A stretch of 64,000 bases of DNA from Buddleja alternifolia (GCA_019426215.1 CM033394.1:40980423-41044422), one strand, 5' to 3'. Shown: positions 32,526 to 44,265, counted from the stretch's first letter. Numbers and translations are program-made. Notes: generated from the letters alone by a model not told the origin.

Positions 32526-35500
32526 CACTACAAAAAAATGCCTCTTTTGCTACGCCATTTTTTCCTATGCGCTCCAAACGGTAGGCATTAATATATTCCT
32601 TACACTTTCCTACGCGTAGGCATTAAAATTTCTGTAAACTACGGCTTATGCGAAAATCGTAGGCAGAATATATGTATTTCTTACGGTTTGGATCTTCGTA
32701 GGTAATAAATTTCCCAAAGCCTACCCTGAGAGACAAAACGTAAGGAAAGATTTTAATATTCTCTATGGGTCTGGACCTCGTGTAGGTAAAAGCGAAATTA
32801 TAGGCGGGCTTTTTAACTTTCCTAAAATCTCACGACTCTCTACTCTTTTCTTTTGCTGTCTTCTCAATTTTTCTCCCTTTATATTTTTTATTTTTTAGAA
32901 AAGACCTATCGTTTTCTCTTTTTTTCACAGCGTGAATCGGTAAGTTTTCTCCAGTTTCTGTCTTCTCCGCCGTGCCCTCCCCGCCGTCACTCGATCTCCC
33001 TACATGAACAACACGCGCACAGACACAGTTTGAAAACAACTTGATTTTGTTCTATTGTGATATCTCTGAAGCTAGGTTTTCGGAAGATATAATCCTTCCA
33101 TCTGCTCCAAGGTACGAATTGAGGGGTTTGAGAAAAGCCATTAGAGGTGATTATTTTTCTTCTTCTTTCAATTTTCTTTTTCAATTTAAATTTTAGTGAT
33201 TCTTTTCTAATAAAACAAGGCTGAAGAAAATCCAAATTAGAATTGAATAAACTTGTGAAAAATATTTAATCAAATTAGCTCTTTCATCTCCTGCTTTGGA
33301 TGGTATAGTTTTTTTAAATCTTATATCTCATTTTTAATTTTGAAATGCAGATTCCATTCACTGTAGCAGAGTGAAGGAACGCACAAACAGAGCTTCCTTT
33401 CCCGAGGATAGTGAAAATAAGATTTGTAGCATTTTTTCCCATATAATTTTTGTCCACCTTTGTTTTGTTTGCAGTCGTGGTTTTATGCTCCTTGAGATAC
33501 TATTATCCAAACTTAAAGAATAATATTTGAGACTTTATGAGCGAAAGAACTTGTTATGCTGAATTGAATTGATGAGGGGAAGTTGTTTCTGATATAATAG
33601 GTTTCATGTTTTTTCTTTTAGCAAATCTGTGGCTAGTTATACTTTTTGATTAGATGAGAGTTAAGGACAATGTTATTTGTGTGTGTGTGTGTGTTTATTT
33701 GTTTATATGTATTGTGGTCAAATAAATGATAGATGATAGCAAATGCAGAATCCTAAGCTGATAGCATCAGAAGGCTACAAAATATGTAGTGTTCTTTTGG
33801 AAAAAATCTGCAGAAGAATTAAAATTATATATTCTTTGAGTGGAATCAAGAAATAAAAAGTGTAAAACATACTTGTTGCCCTTGTTTACTTAATTAAAAG
33901 TTTGAACAACTTACTGACTAATTTTGAACTTTTACCAATTAGTTTGAATAACTTTTCTTTACATTTCAATGAATAAATATTTGCTAAACTTTTTTTGAAG
34001 TTAATCATATATCATCTTCAAACTAATACCATATTCCTATGTGTGTGTTGTGTGTATTATCTGCATGCTTTAGTGTAGAGATTGGTTCTATAGTTTCTTA
34101 AAATTGTCCAGTGCTCTAGGCACCCTCGCAAAGATGGGAAACTTGCTACCATTAAACTACAAGAAGTGGTTTTACATGACAACATCAAGACTGGACCATG
34201 TTTGGAATGAAGTACATGTAATGAAATATGTGATATGATGTATATATTAAATTTTGTGATATGATGTATATATTAAACATGCATATGTCTTATCTTCTTA
34301 TTTTTTCTTATTACTCAAATAAGTATTAAATTGGTTAACTAAGTTGCACCAACCTGGATAATAATGTGCTTATCAATTTGACAGATTTGAAAAGCAAGTA
34401 CATGATAGGTGGCAGATTTGTATAAGTTGAAGTGAAGGACAATTTAAGCAGGTATGGAATAAAAATGCTTATTATCACTTTGTTTCATTGCAAGTTTAAG
34501 ATAGTTTGGAAATCAAGCAAAATATGAGTAACTTAACAAGCAAAACTAAACATGAACTTGACCTTTCTAAAAACATTGTATATGACTAACAAACCTTTTG
34601 GTTTGACCAGGTTTCCTTTGTTAATGGAATTTCAACGGTAAAGGGCAGGACTCATGTTGATACATCGTAACTTGTTAGTTTCTTGGTTTGTAGAGTTTTT
34701 ACATTGACTTTATTATGGATCTTATAATATAGTTTATCTCCTATTGTGTTTGCTGTGCAGAATTTAATTTGGTTTATCTCCTTTTTAGTTTATCCCCTTT
34801 TGTGTTTGATGTGAAAAATTCTCAGGGATCACGTCGATGAAATTGACAAGGAGGTTTCTAAGTTAAACATCGGGGTTCGAGTTTCTATTTTGACATCTGA
34901 AAGGAATTGCCAAGAGGTATTGTACTGCAAGTAAAAACAATAACTAAAAATATAAAAATATATAGTTGAATGACCCTCATTGTTTGTCCATGTCATTAGC
35001 AATTGATAAGTCATTTATCATGTCACCTTTAATATTTGAAGTCAAATTTATATATTTGTGTTGTTTGTTGGTTTATTTTTTGTTAACAGGTAAGTGTAAG
35101 TTGATGAAGAAAGAAAATGATTCGGAAGTCACGGATGAAGTGAAGGATCAAGTTTTCTGAATCCGTGGTGATTATTCTAGTTTATGTTTTATTAGTTCAT
35201 TTCAATGTTCATTTAGTAGAGAATTGGTACAATGCAAGGTTACTTTGAGTATGGACTTAATTATTTGATTAAATATTTGGGTATTTTGATTGGATGATGA
35301 AACTTGTGTCGTGTTTTTGTTAAAGTGTTGGGCATTTGGATTGAATAATGAAGTTTGTGCTTATGTATTATTTTTGGTTAAATTGTTGGGTGTTTAGATT
35401 GGATGATGAAGTTTGTGTTTATGTACTATTTTTTATAAAGATTTTTGTATGTATGCACTGTTTTATTGCTGATTCTAGATTTGTGGGTGAACATTAAATT

Positions 35501-35882
35501 GAATTGGATAAAAAAAAATTAGAAATCAAAATTATACAAAAGAAAAAAAAATTAAAATTCAAAACACTATCAACTACGGGACTCTAAACCGTAGGGAAAG
35601 AAAAACCAATCATACCTACTAGTGCCAAAGCGTAGGCATTAGTTCACAATAGCTACAATTTTGCTTTCGGAGGTATTGTTGACCTTTTTGTCAAAACTTT
35701 TCCCACCCTGACAAAACCGTAGGCAAAAGCGTAGGCTTTATATTGACTACGCTCGAAAAATCGTAGGGCAGTATTGCCAATCCTTACATTTACTACGGGG
35801 TGCAAAGCGTAGCTAAACCCTAGGCAATAGTGTATTGCCTACGGTTTGGCCTTCGTAGGAAAAGGCTATTTTTTTTGTAGTG
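32526..35882. mobile_element. CACTA (En/Spm) transposon, non-autonomous, 3357 bp
   Basis: The ends are CACTACAAAAAAATG and its inverted counterpart ATTTTTTTTGTAGTG. The insertion duplicated ACG (32523-32525 and 35883-35885), the 3-bp footprint of this superfamily. Within about 300 bp of each end the motif CGTAGG or CCTACG occurs many times in both orientations, as expected of subterminal transposase-binding repeats. No transposase (TNPA or TNPD) frame is present. The interior has CT-rich, UTR-like sequence and splice-like signals that could come from a captured gene. It lies inside RNase H of the Tat element. Confidence 0.95.
32830..35170 (+). other. interior of the CACTA element, possible captured transcription unit
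   Basis: CT-rich sequence near 32830-33000 looks like a plant 5' leader, and several GT...AG intervals follow. Two short frames could be exons: about 34823-34916 (LRDHVDEIDKEVSKLNI) and 35090-35160 (KLMKKENDSEVTDEV then a stop). I recognise no protein family. No conventional start codon or continuous exon chain can be fixed from sequence alone, so this may also be ordinary non-coding filler. Confidence 0.3.
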
Positions 35883-35885
35883 ACG

Positions 35886-36206
35886 AAAATTGAAAAATGG
35901 GCATTGGCCCTGATAACTGTAGCCTGTAAGTTGCGACCCTATTTTCAATCACATAATATAGTGGTGCTTACAGATCATCCATTGCGGCAAATCTTAGCTA
36001 AACCTGATATTTCAGGATACCTCGTCAAATGGGCTGTTGAACTTAGTGAATTTTCAATTGATTACAAGCCACGAACCGCAGTAAAAGCACAAGCATTGGC
36101 GGATTTTATTGTCGAAATGGCAGTAAACTATGAACCTGAACATGCTACCTCTGGCCCATGGATGCTCCATGTAGATGGTTCATCCACAACCCAGAAGGGG
36201 GCATAG
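35886..36206 (+). pseudogene. RNase H, second part, of the Tat element
   Basis: After the CACTA and one copy of ACG the frame continues KIEKWALALITVACKLRPYF, VLTDHPLRQIL and VKWAVELSEFSIDYKPRTA, the C-terminal half of gypsy RNase H. It then enters the start of a second RNase H-like domain with WMLHVDGSST before a stop at 36204-36206. Confidence 0.88.
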
Positions 36207-36209
36207 GTG

Positions 36210-37084
36210 TGTGGTTACGAGATTCGGAAGGTACAATTGTCATATTACAGAAAGAATATGTGTAAATTTTCGAAAACATGCAAACATTTCGTTAACGTAA
36301 ACTTGCTTCGTATTTAACACGAAGACAAAATATATATTCTGTTAAGATGAACTTACTTCGTAATCAACACGAAGACAATTCTTTGAATAATGCAAATTAT
36401 TATGCAGGCAATGATCATGAATTTGCCATCAAGCTGAACGTTGATGTGACTAATAATGAAGCTGAATATGAAGCGCTTGTGGCCGGATTGGAGATGGCAA
36501 AAACCATGAATGTGAAATTTTTGAATGCTTATAAGGACTCTCAGCTCGTGGCGAACCAAATTGCGGGTTCGTATGAAACGAAAGAGAGAAGCTTCGTTTT
36601 GTATTTGCAAAAGGTGAGGGAACTGATGGGTGGATTTGAAAATATAAACATTTATCAAATCCCACGAGGAGAAAATGAAAGAGTAGATGCTCTTTCGAAA
36701 TTTGTAAATTTGATCACTGGGGTGAAGAGTAGAGCAGTAACGCTGCTAGTATCCAAAAAGTCCAAAGTCTCGTCGAACGAAGCCACAGAAGTGATGGTCA
36801 CAGTTGACGAAGCCAGTTGGAAGGATGAGATAAAATTGTATCTGTTAAAAGGAGAATTGCCTCAGGATCGTAACATGGCCCGGAGGATCGTGTATAGGGC
36901 TACAAGGTTCACAATTATTGACGAGGAGCTCTATAAACGATCCTCAGCTGGCCCACTATTATGTTGCCTCGCCCCCTCAGAAGCAGAATATGTAATGAGA
37001 GAGATCCACGAGGGAAGCTGTGGAAATCACTCAGGAGGTCGAGCCTTAGCCCAAAAGATATTAGGCAAGGATATTACTGGCTGA
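36210..37084 (+). pseudogene. second RNase H-like domain and integrase linker
   Basis: NVDVTNNEAEYEALVAGLEMA and DSQLVANQIAGSYETKE identify the additional RNase H domain of Tat elements. Between its first strand (before 36240) and this block lies about 150 bp of foreign or expanded sequence. That stretch holds two near-copies of a 34-bp unit with TTCGTA, AACACGAAGACAA (about 36306-36335 and 36354-36377). The frame runs on to RRIVYRATRFTIIDEELYKRS, the integrase N-terminal side, with HEGSCGNHSGGRALAQKIL (zinc-domain His residues). Confidence 0.85.
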
Positions 37085-37629
37085 CGATGGTGAAAGATGC
37101 TTTTGAATTTGCCAAAAAATGCAAGGAATGTCAGATGAACTCGAACCTATTGCATCGTCCTGCCACTGAAATGGAACCAGTTAAAATCGCGTATCCATTT
37201 GATCGGCGGGGGATAGATATACTGGGTCCCTTTCCTCCTGCCACGGGGCAGAGAAAGTTTATCATTGTGGCTGTAGAGTATTTTACAAAGTGGATTGAGG
37301 CCGAGGCGGTGGCCAAAATAACAAACCACGAATTGATGAAATTTTTGTGGAAAAATATTGCATGTAGATTTGGAATGCCTCGTGTGTTAGTTTCAGACAA
37401 TGGGATGCAGTTCAATAGCAAAAATGTGGTAAAGTGGTGTGAAGAGCTAAAGATTGAACAGAACTTCACCGCAGTAGGCAATCCTCAAGCGAACGGGCAA
37501 ACAGAAGTGGCAAACAGAATAATTCTTCAACATCTCAAGACTAGGATCAAAGGAAAGAGAGGCAACTGGGGAAGAGTTGCCTGGAATGTTATGGGCATAT
37601 CGTATGACCTCAAGAACTTCGACAGGTGA
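37050..37629 (+). pseudogene. integrase core of the Tat element
   Basis: The zinc-domain Cys pair CKECQMN is followed by the catalytic core: RRGIDILGPFPPATGQ (first Asp), RVLVSDNGMQFNS (second Asp) and QANGQTEVANR (Glu). All three acidic residues are visible. The frame ends in a stop after LKNFDR, and the protein resumes in another frame downstream. Confidence 0.9.
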
Positions 37630-37639
37630 ATCACCTTTT

Positions 37640-38041
37640 AGCCTCGTATACGATTCGGAAGTAGTGATACCCGCTTAAATTGGAATGATGTCTCACCGGG
37701 TACGATCTTATGATCCTAAGGAGAATGTTGCAGTGAGGAGGTACGAACTTCTTGTTGTTGAAGAATTGAGGGATAGAGCCTATGCCAAAATTCTGATGCA
37801 AAAGGAGACGATGGCAAGGGCTTATAACAAAAAGGTGAAACCACGAAGCTTCCAGGTCAGAGATCTCGTGCTGAAGAAAGTAGAGGTGTGGAGGCATGTA
37901 GGAAAACTCGACCCGAACTGGGAATGACCTTTTAAGGTCACCAAATTAACAAAGAAAAGTACTTATAGGCCACAAGATCTGGACGGGAAAGATCTGCCTC
38001 GTCCTTGGAATATTCAGAACCTACGAAGGTTCTATGCATAG
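37640..38041 (+). pseudogene. integrase C-terminal region of the Tat element
   Basis: ELRDRAYAKILMQKETMARAYNKKVKPRSFQVRDLVLKK fits the C-terminal domain of gypsy integrases. After a stop (37925-37927) the final residues LPRPWNIQNLRRFYA precede the natural end at 38039-38041. Confidence 0.8.
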
Positions 38042-38421
38042 AACTCAATAGAGTCTACCCTTCTTTTTGTATTGGGGGACTCATCTTTTGTGTATATGTA
38101 TTCATCTTTTGCTTCTCATGGCATACATATACATTTTAGCGTGATAAAATATTTTACTTCCATGTGTTGCTTCGCTATACAAACATACGAACGCAAAATA
38201 TAATATAAAAAGCCATCGATAAAAAGACATAATTTAAAATAAAACTAAGAAACTGCGATGAAGATCACAACATTATGTAAGTGATAAAAACATCAATAAT
38301 CCATAAAGTGCGAACCAAATGTTGAAGTTTCTACAAATACTGGAAGTACTGTTCACGAAGTGCAACCACAGAAATTACGAACCAAATGTTTAAAAATTAC
38401 AAACATTACAACAAATTCAAA

Positions 38422-40816
38422 TTAAATGTTTTCAGCTACTGAGGCTTGAGTTGCCTTGTTGACATCCTCTTCATCAGCAGCCGGACCTAATGAATCGAAC
38501 TTAGAGAACGAGATGGCTGGCAGGCCAGGCTCAGCATAGGAATCCCGAAGAGCTGGAGCAGCGATGAATTTTTAAGTAAACACCTCATCGTCGAAATCCT
38601 TGGGCAGCATCTTCTCCCTCTTCAGGTAGTCCAGAGCCTTCATAAATCCATCGAAGAGGAAGTCTGATTTTTTTCTTCGGCTAACCTCTCAAAGGCAATG
38701 GAGCTCTTGAAGTCCTTGGCCCCTTCGAAGCGAGTCTTCCGGAGGATCTCTTGGTATTCCTTCGAGGCCATGAACGTCGATTTAGCCTTGGCCACGCCAG
38801 ATTGGAGCTCGACTTCTTTGGCTGCTTGTAGACTGCCCTGCAGCTTTTGAAGATCGGAGTGGAGCTCCTTCATCTGCTCTCTCAAGGAGTTAGCCTCATA
38901 GGTGCGAGCGTTTAACTCCTTCTCTATTTTGGTCTTCCCACTGTTGAGGAACTCGGTAGCCTCAGTAGCTACGATCCGAGCCTCCTTCAACTCACTCTCT
39001 AGTTTGAGCCGCTGCTCCCTGGATTCAGAATCGGAGGTTAACTTCTCATGACGCCAACAGGAGAGACCAACAGAGAGTTGATGTAGGCAGAGTCGGATAT
39101 GAAATCAATGTTAAAACATAGTCGGATATGAAAGATAAGAAGAAGAATTGAACAAGGAAAGATGAAGTGATTACCTTTGTTGTGGCCTCGAAGCCTTGTC
39201 CTTCTATGAGGGTATGGGGAAGGCTCGCGAAGCTAACCTTGTCCTTTGGCAGGACAATGCCTTGAACCAACTCAGAGGCCGTCAGGGACCCTTCTGGCCC
39301 CAGGATGGAGCTGTCATCGTAGACCCTCCGGGATGGAGCAAGGGCAGGTTTGGCTCTGTTTAGGAATGGGTGATCACGACCCCCCGTGGGCTCGATTCGG
39401 TCCTTTAGCCAAATCCCCTCGAACTTTTCTATTAGCCGAGCGACGGATGTCTCATGCAGCTCGTTGAATAGAGCGAAACCTGGCTCAGGGCTATACCCGG
39501 AGTGGTCGAATCTCCTCTTCTTCCTCAGCTCTGTTGCTCCCGAACCCTCCGGAGAGGCTGGGTCATTGCGAGAACCCTCTGATATCTCCACCATAGGTTC
39601 CCTAATAGGCCCTGTCTCATTCAGTGGTGGAACATCGTAAACAGGTTCATCGGGCAGAATGGGCTCGGGTGCCCCTCAGCTATCAACCCGAGCACGAGGT
39701 TGTGGCCTCACAGTAGCAGCAGCAGCACCCCGCCTATTTCGCCCGGCGGCTCGCTTCGCCAAATTCTTCTCCATACGAGCTGCCTTTTCAGCCATACCTG
39801 AAAAATAAAACAAGATAAAGATAAATATAACGAAAGAAAAGACAATTATAGAAGTACAAACCGGATTAAGCACGATGCTTACCTACTCTAGCAGATTCGA
39901 TGGGAGCATGACTTATCCGACATGGAACCAATACTCCTTCGAGGAGTAGTAAGTCAGCGTTATATAAATCTAAAAAATGTTGCTCGATGAAATGCTGACC
40001 CTATGTCATCTCGCCCACATCCTCAGGACGAGGTAAATCTAACCTCCACTCACGAGGCACTCTCCACTTCTTTAACTTAGGCTGGGCTATGTGAAAATAC
40101 TTATTCTTCCATGCCCCATATGAGGAAGTATTCTTCTTAAAAATACGAACGCATGGATTACGAGGGGAGATATAGAAAAAACCCTCGTCCCTGGTGCCTG
40201 ACCTATTGAATTTAAAGGTCTTTAAAGAGTGGGCTAATGAAGGCGCAGCACCCCAATGATGCATCGGGATAATGAAGACATTAATGTGCCTGTAAGAATT
40301 GGGCAACAGTAGGGTCAGACACAACCCTAACCAAGACAAGATACGAACCGTGGTCCGGTGAAGAGGGAATCTCACACCGGCTTGTAGGTGAGCAAGATAA
40401 AAGGTTTGATAGCCAGTGGGAGGGGTGTCTATACGATCTGTTGGGCCAGGGATTTTAATATCATACTCCTCGGATATGTAATACCTCTTTGTTTTCTCCG
40501 GAATCATTCTAGGGGATAAGGTGGATCCCATATCACTCCAAGAGTGATATACACAAGGCACTCTACATGCCGCTTCACCCTTTGACTCCTCCTCGTCATC
40601 ATCCTCTTCGTCTTGGTCACCCTCGTGATTAGACCCCCCATCCTCACCTTCCCTCTCGTCAGGATTTCCCTCGTCATTTTGGGCCTCGTAATCATCTATC
40701 TCTAGGTCATCGTCATCAACGGTCCTAGACAATGAATCTAATTGATCTACTTCCTCTTCTCGTGCCAAAAACCTAAGGGACTCGCCAGACCTAGTTCTAG
40801 AGGTAAAACAAACCAT
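38422..40816 (-). pseudogene. antisense gene of the Tat element, spliced, putative gypsy-type transposon protein
   Basis: On the strand opposite to pol, ATG 40816 opens a protein with an acidic Asp/Glu-rich N terminus. A globular part follows with GYQTFYLAHLQAGVRFPLH, RILSWLGLCLTLLLPN and FFYISPRNPCVRIF, which resembles the plant family annotated as putative gypsy-type transposon (Transposase_28). A TAG interrupts it near 40000, probably from CAG. Splice-like borders occur at about 39885 (GTAAGC) and 39797 (CAG). A basic and then Pro/Glu-rich exon follows, with a TGA near 39678. A further intron after EGQGFEATTK (about 39175) leads to a coiled-coil exon (38640-39060) and a final segment ending at 38422. 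The role of such antisense genes in Tat elements is unknown. Confidence 0.7.
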
Positions 40817-41219
40817 AGTTCAAAAGACGAAAATCTATACGAAATTAATGAAAATATGAAGCAGCAAAACAAAATCAAATACAAAAGATTCTAAGGGAAG
40901 ACACTGAAAAATACAAAGAAGAGAAATTACCTAGAAATGGGTTCTCGCGAGAAGATTGGAGGATGTTAAAAGGTGAAAAAAGCCCTAACCAGCGAAAACC
41001 AACACTGTAGCCTTTACACAGCACTTCTTCTTCTTCCTTCTCTAAATTTCAAAACTAAATCTCCAATAAATCTTTCTGAAATCTCTAAAGTCAAAGGATT
41101 CTTCAAAAATCTACTGCTGGTTGTAAATATCAAAGGGAAAATTCTTCTTTTCTCTTCCTATTCTCTCGAAACTTCTCTGTTAAAAGGCAAAGGAAGTGAA
41201 AAATGAAAAAAAGGCTAAT

Positions 41220-41605
41220 TATTATCCTATTTATAGGGTTTATCAGGCGAGAAATTTAATAGGTACAAGATAGAGAATCGGACGATTGGGAGTGGGAGTT
41301 GATTTGAAATAAACGGTTCAGATCATATGACTGTTCAAATCACCCCACTATCTTATAATTTATAATATTAAAATAAATGCAGTTGCCAGCTTAAAGGTGC
41401 TTAATAACACGCGATGTATAACTGACTGACGCGTGGCACTACTTGCTAAAAGAGTATAGACCAAATATGGACCTCTGTTTTAGATAAATTTTCCCATCAC
41501 TTACCTCGTGATATGAGTCAAAGGGATCACTATGAAATATTTATTACTTTGCATCTAATATCACAGTCCATAGACACGACGGCCACGCGTCGTGGCTTAC
41601 GAACT
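41220..41605. other. Tat element spacer before the 3' LTR
   Basis: Non-coding sequence between the antisense gene's upstream region and the purine tract. The upstream part (40820-41220) would hold the antisense promoter. Nothing else is recognised. Confidence 0.5.
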
Positions 41606-41616
41606 AGGGGACAAAA
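41606..41616 (+). other. polypurine tract of the Tat element
   Basis: AGGGGACAAAA directly precedes the 3' LTR. It has one pyrimidine. Confidence 0.7.
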
Positions 41617-42163
41617 TGATGAGTATAAATATTTATTTATCTATTGTTTAATGGTCAATGGTCAAAAGTAACGGCTTGGTATTATTTTATGATTTTATGA
41701 CAAATATCTGGTAAAATCATGGGTCGGGTTATGACCCGACCTGGATTACCGATCTGATAACCCTGATGCTGAAGGTCCAATGGTTATTCAGCATGTGTCC
41801 AGGCCAAAATAGCCGAAATGTCACATCATGAATAGTGATTATCTCATCCCCTATAAATACCCACTCCAGTTCAATTATTAGGGGGGACCAGTAATAAATT
41901 CTCTCTCAATGCTGTGTAGATTTACTTCGTTTAATTGTCTTTAGCACATTTAGGTAGAGGTTGGCCTCATATTATACGAAGCAATTACAGATATTATAAT
42001 TCATCTTTTTGAACTACGTATAAACTTGATCTTATTCAATTAGGTACGCAGGCAGCTTGATCTAGTCAAGTCCAGTCTATAATCTAGTTAAATAGTTATT
42101 TTGGTTTGACCCTTTTGGGTCATCGATTTAGTTCGTATTGCCCAACGATAACGAGCTGAATCA
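41617..42163 (+). repeat. 3' LTR of the Tat element
   Basis: 547 bp, from TGATGAGTATAAA to GAGCTGAATCA. It aligns without large gaps with 48405-48951, with about 5 percent differences by eye. A CTATAAATACC promoter region lies at about 41851-41861. It is followed by AATAC (42164-42168). Confidence 0.95.
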
Positions 42164-42175
42164 AATACGAGCATT

Positions 42176-42368
42176 AACCACAGGGTTGTGGTGGAGTGGC
42201 AAGGCTCCTCCTCCCTTAACCAACAGGTCGAGGGTTCAATCCTCACCTTTGGGAATGGAAAGAATTCATGTGGCCAGCAGTCCCACCCTTTGAGGTGCAA
42301 GCCATCTGCGAAAGGGATTAGTCACTGCGGTCGGCGGTGGAAACCCTTGGGAAACCAAAAAAAATAAA
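42176..42368 (+). mobile_element. tRNA-derived SINE
   Basis: A 193-bp insert has a Pol III A-box-like TGGTGGAGTGGC and a B-box-like GGGTTCAATCC about 40 bases later, and it ends in an A-rich tail. It is flanked by 12-bp duplications AATACGAGCATT (42164-42175 and 42369-42380). The first copy of the locus (24011-24022) has this 12-mer once with no insert. SINEs are copied by LINE enzymes and encode no protein. Confidence 0.92.
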
Positions 42369-42762
42369 AATACGAGCATTCATATATAGCCAAATAATTG
42401 ACCCATATATCTAATCAATAATGAAATCCATAGCACCGTCCTGGTCAAGTTTTACTTCGGAACCTTGTGCCAGGCCAGGATTATATATCATGTAGCTAGA
42501 TGTAATTATGAATAACTCAGAATCAAATTAAACTAGAAACACAAAGTAAAAGCTGTAATATATATATATAGATCAAACTAATTAAATCGAATACATAATA
42601 ATAATGAGATTGATTTAAATTTCATTGATGACAAATATGAAAGAATGTTGCTAATCAAGTAGTACTCTTGCAGAGGTATGCAAAATCTGAATTAATATAA
42701 TACTGAGTAAAACTATACAACCAATCTATCTATAAGAATATCACCAATTGAATAAGAATTAA

Positions 42763-44097
42763 TTAGTAGGCTCGACCTAGAAACGTCGACATAGAGTTAG
42801 AAAAACTACTGAAATTGTTGCTGGAAATGGATCTTCCGTTGTTTGGGCCGTCGACCTCCAAGTGAAATTGATCATAAGGCGGCATCAATTGATTGTGTTC
42901 ATCATGATCTCCGTCATTATCATCATCAGGAATACAACTTAAACATTCGTCTATAGCGCTCGCCCAATCAAAATCCTCATCGTCTTCAATATTAGATTTT
43001 ACTTGATCAGCGGGTAAGATGACAGCTGCTGATTTCCCCCCGTTTCCAGTAGTACCCTCCAACAGATCATAATAATAATTATTATGATGATCATCAAGAA
43101 GCGAATTTATTCCGAGTTGATCAACAGAATCGTCCTTAGTAGTAGAAATATGATCATAGAGTTGATTAATATTATTGCATTCTTCAAAAGATAGAGTTAC
43201 ATCCTGGACGTTTCCAGTAGTACCCTCCTCCAACTCTTTATCAATCATATCTTTTAGAATAAACTCGAGTTGAGTATCATCGATAGGAGCGGTATGATCC
43301 TGAATTAGATGATCCGGTTCATGAACATGTGAATAGTAGTATTCTTGATCAGTAGGAGCAGTACTATTATAACTAGACAACATCAACATATCCTCCAAAG
43401 AATTATACGACATATGATCCGCCGGTATAACTTGATGATCATGATCAAATGTTAATGTTGTCTTCTGTTTCTTACAATGTAAAGTATTACTCCTCCCATC
43501 TTCTTCTTCTGATCTTTTCTTCGGCACTTTTCTTATGATTTTACAAATCACATAGTCCTCATATTTCAAGTCATAATTATCCTTTAAAACCCCGTCTAAT
43601 GAAAACTCATGCATGATCCAGCGATCCGATGATCGTACTCGTTTGGATCCTCCTAATTTCCTCTCCTCAAAACTCAACATCTTCCTCTTCCCGATTACTT
43701 CGCGGGTAGATTCGCTGACTATAGTTGTTACACCGGTCTGCCCTTCCCATGTGCCATGACCGTTGCAGGTTCTTGCAAAACGTGTCTTGCCCTCGCTAAC
43801 TTTGGATAACCTCGTAAAAACATACATCTCTCTCTTGAGGTCTTTGGTGGTATTCCAGTACGGACTATCAAGAATATCACTATAAACATTGGATGGATGT
43901 TTGTCACCATATAAATCTTTCTCAACTATGGGATTGAACCCGGGCAATGGCAATCCCATGGCTTTTCTGAATAGGAAGAATTTGATGAGTTGTTCCTCTG
44001 TAGGTACAAACTTAAACCCTATAGCTGGATCAGTTTCAGCTATACTACTCATCTCATCACCATCATCCCTCTTCTTCATCTTTCCCAAATTCTCCAT
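42763..44097 (-). CDS. NAC-domain transcription factor, copy 2
   Basis: The ATG at 44097 gives a 444-residue protein with the same NAC domain and acidic C-terminal region as copy 1. Five codons differ, and each changes the residue: Phe to Tyr in the block after HPSNV, Pro to Ser and Ser to Leu in the linker, Ile to Val after TTGN, and Arg to Cys near DECLS (copy 1 to copy 2). No stop or frameshift is present, so both copies look translatable. The promoter is also duplicated. Confidence 0.93.
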   Translation of the reverse strand: MENLGKMKKRDDGDEMSSIAETDPAIGFKFVPTEEQLIKFFLFRKAMGLPLPGFNPIVEKDLYGDKHPSNVYSDILDSPYWNTTKDLKREMYVFTRLSKVSEGKTRFARTCNGHGTWEGQTGVTTIVSESTREVIGKRKMLSFEERKLGGSKRVRSSDRWIMHEFSLDGVLKDNYDLKYEDYVICKIIRKVPKKRSEEEDGRSNTLHCKKQKTTLTFDHDHQVIPADHMSYNSLEDMLMLSSYNSTAPTDQEYYYSHVHEPDHLIQDHTAPIDDTQLEFILKDMIDKELEEGTTGNVQDVTLSFEECNNINQLYDHISTTKDDSVDQLGINSLLDDHHNNYYYDLLEGTTGNGGKSAAVILPADQVKSNIEDDEDFDWASAIDECLSCIPDDDNDGDHDEHNQLMPPYDQFHLEVDGPNNGRSISSNNFSSFSNSMSTFLGRAY

Positions 44098-44265
44098 CAG
44101 TCGATCTCGATCTCTCAATCTTCGTCGTGCGTACGTGTCTCTAGCTCGATCTCTCTCTCTCCAATAGAATTATTTTCTCAGAACTAGCTAGCTACTGTTC
44201 CTTTTAATTAATATTCTGCAGGTGCAGGTATTGTATGTAAGTATGAAATATATCTTGAAAGTTAA

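Larger units (their letters stand above)
29493..42163 (+). mobile_element. Tat-lineage Ty3/gypsy retrotransposon lacking its 5' LTR
   Basis: From a truncated gag this element runs through protease, RT, RNase H, a second RNase H-like domain and integrase. A 3.5-kb non-pol region with an antisense gene follows, then a purine tract and a 3' LTR. A second RNase H domain and an extra region between integrase and the LTR are marks of the Tat lineage. The 5' LTR and gag start are missing here, but a matching LTR plus gag lies at 48405-50246. The coding part has many stops and frame breaks and is split by a CACTA transposon. Confidence 0.9.
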
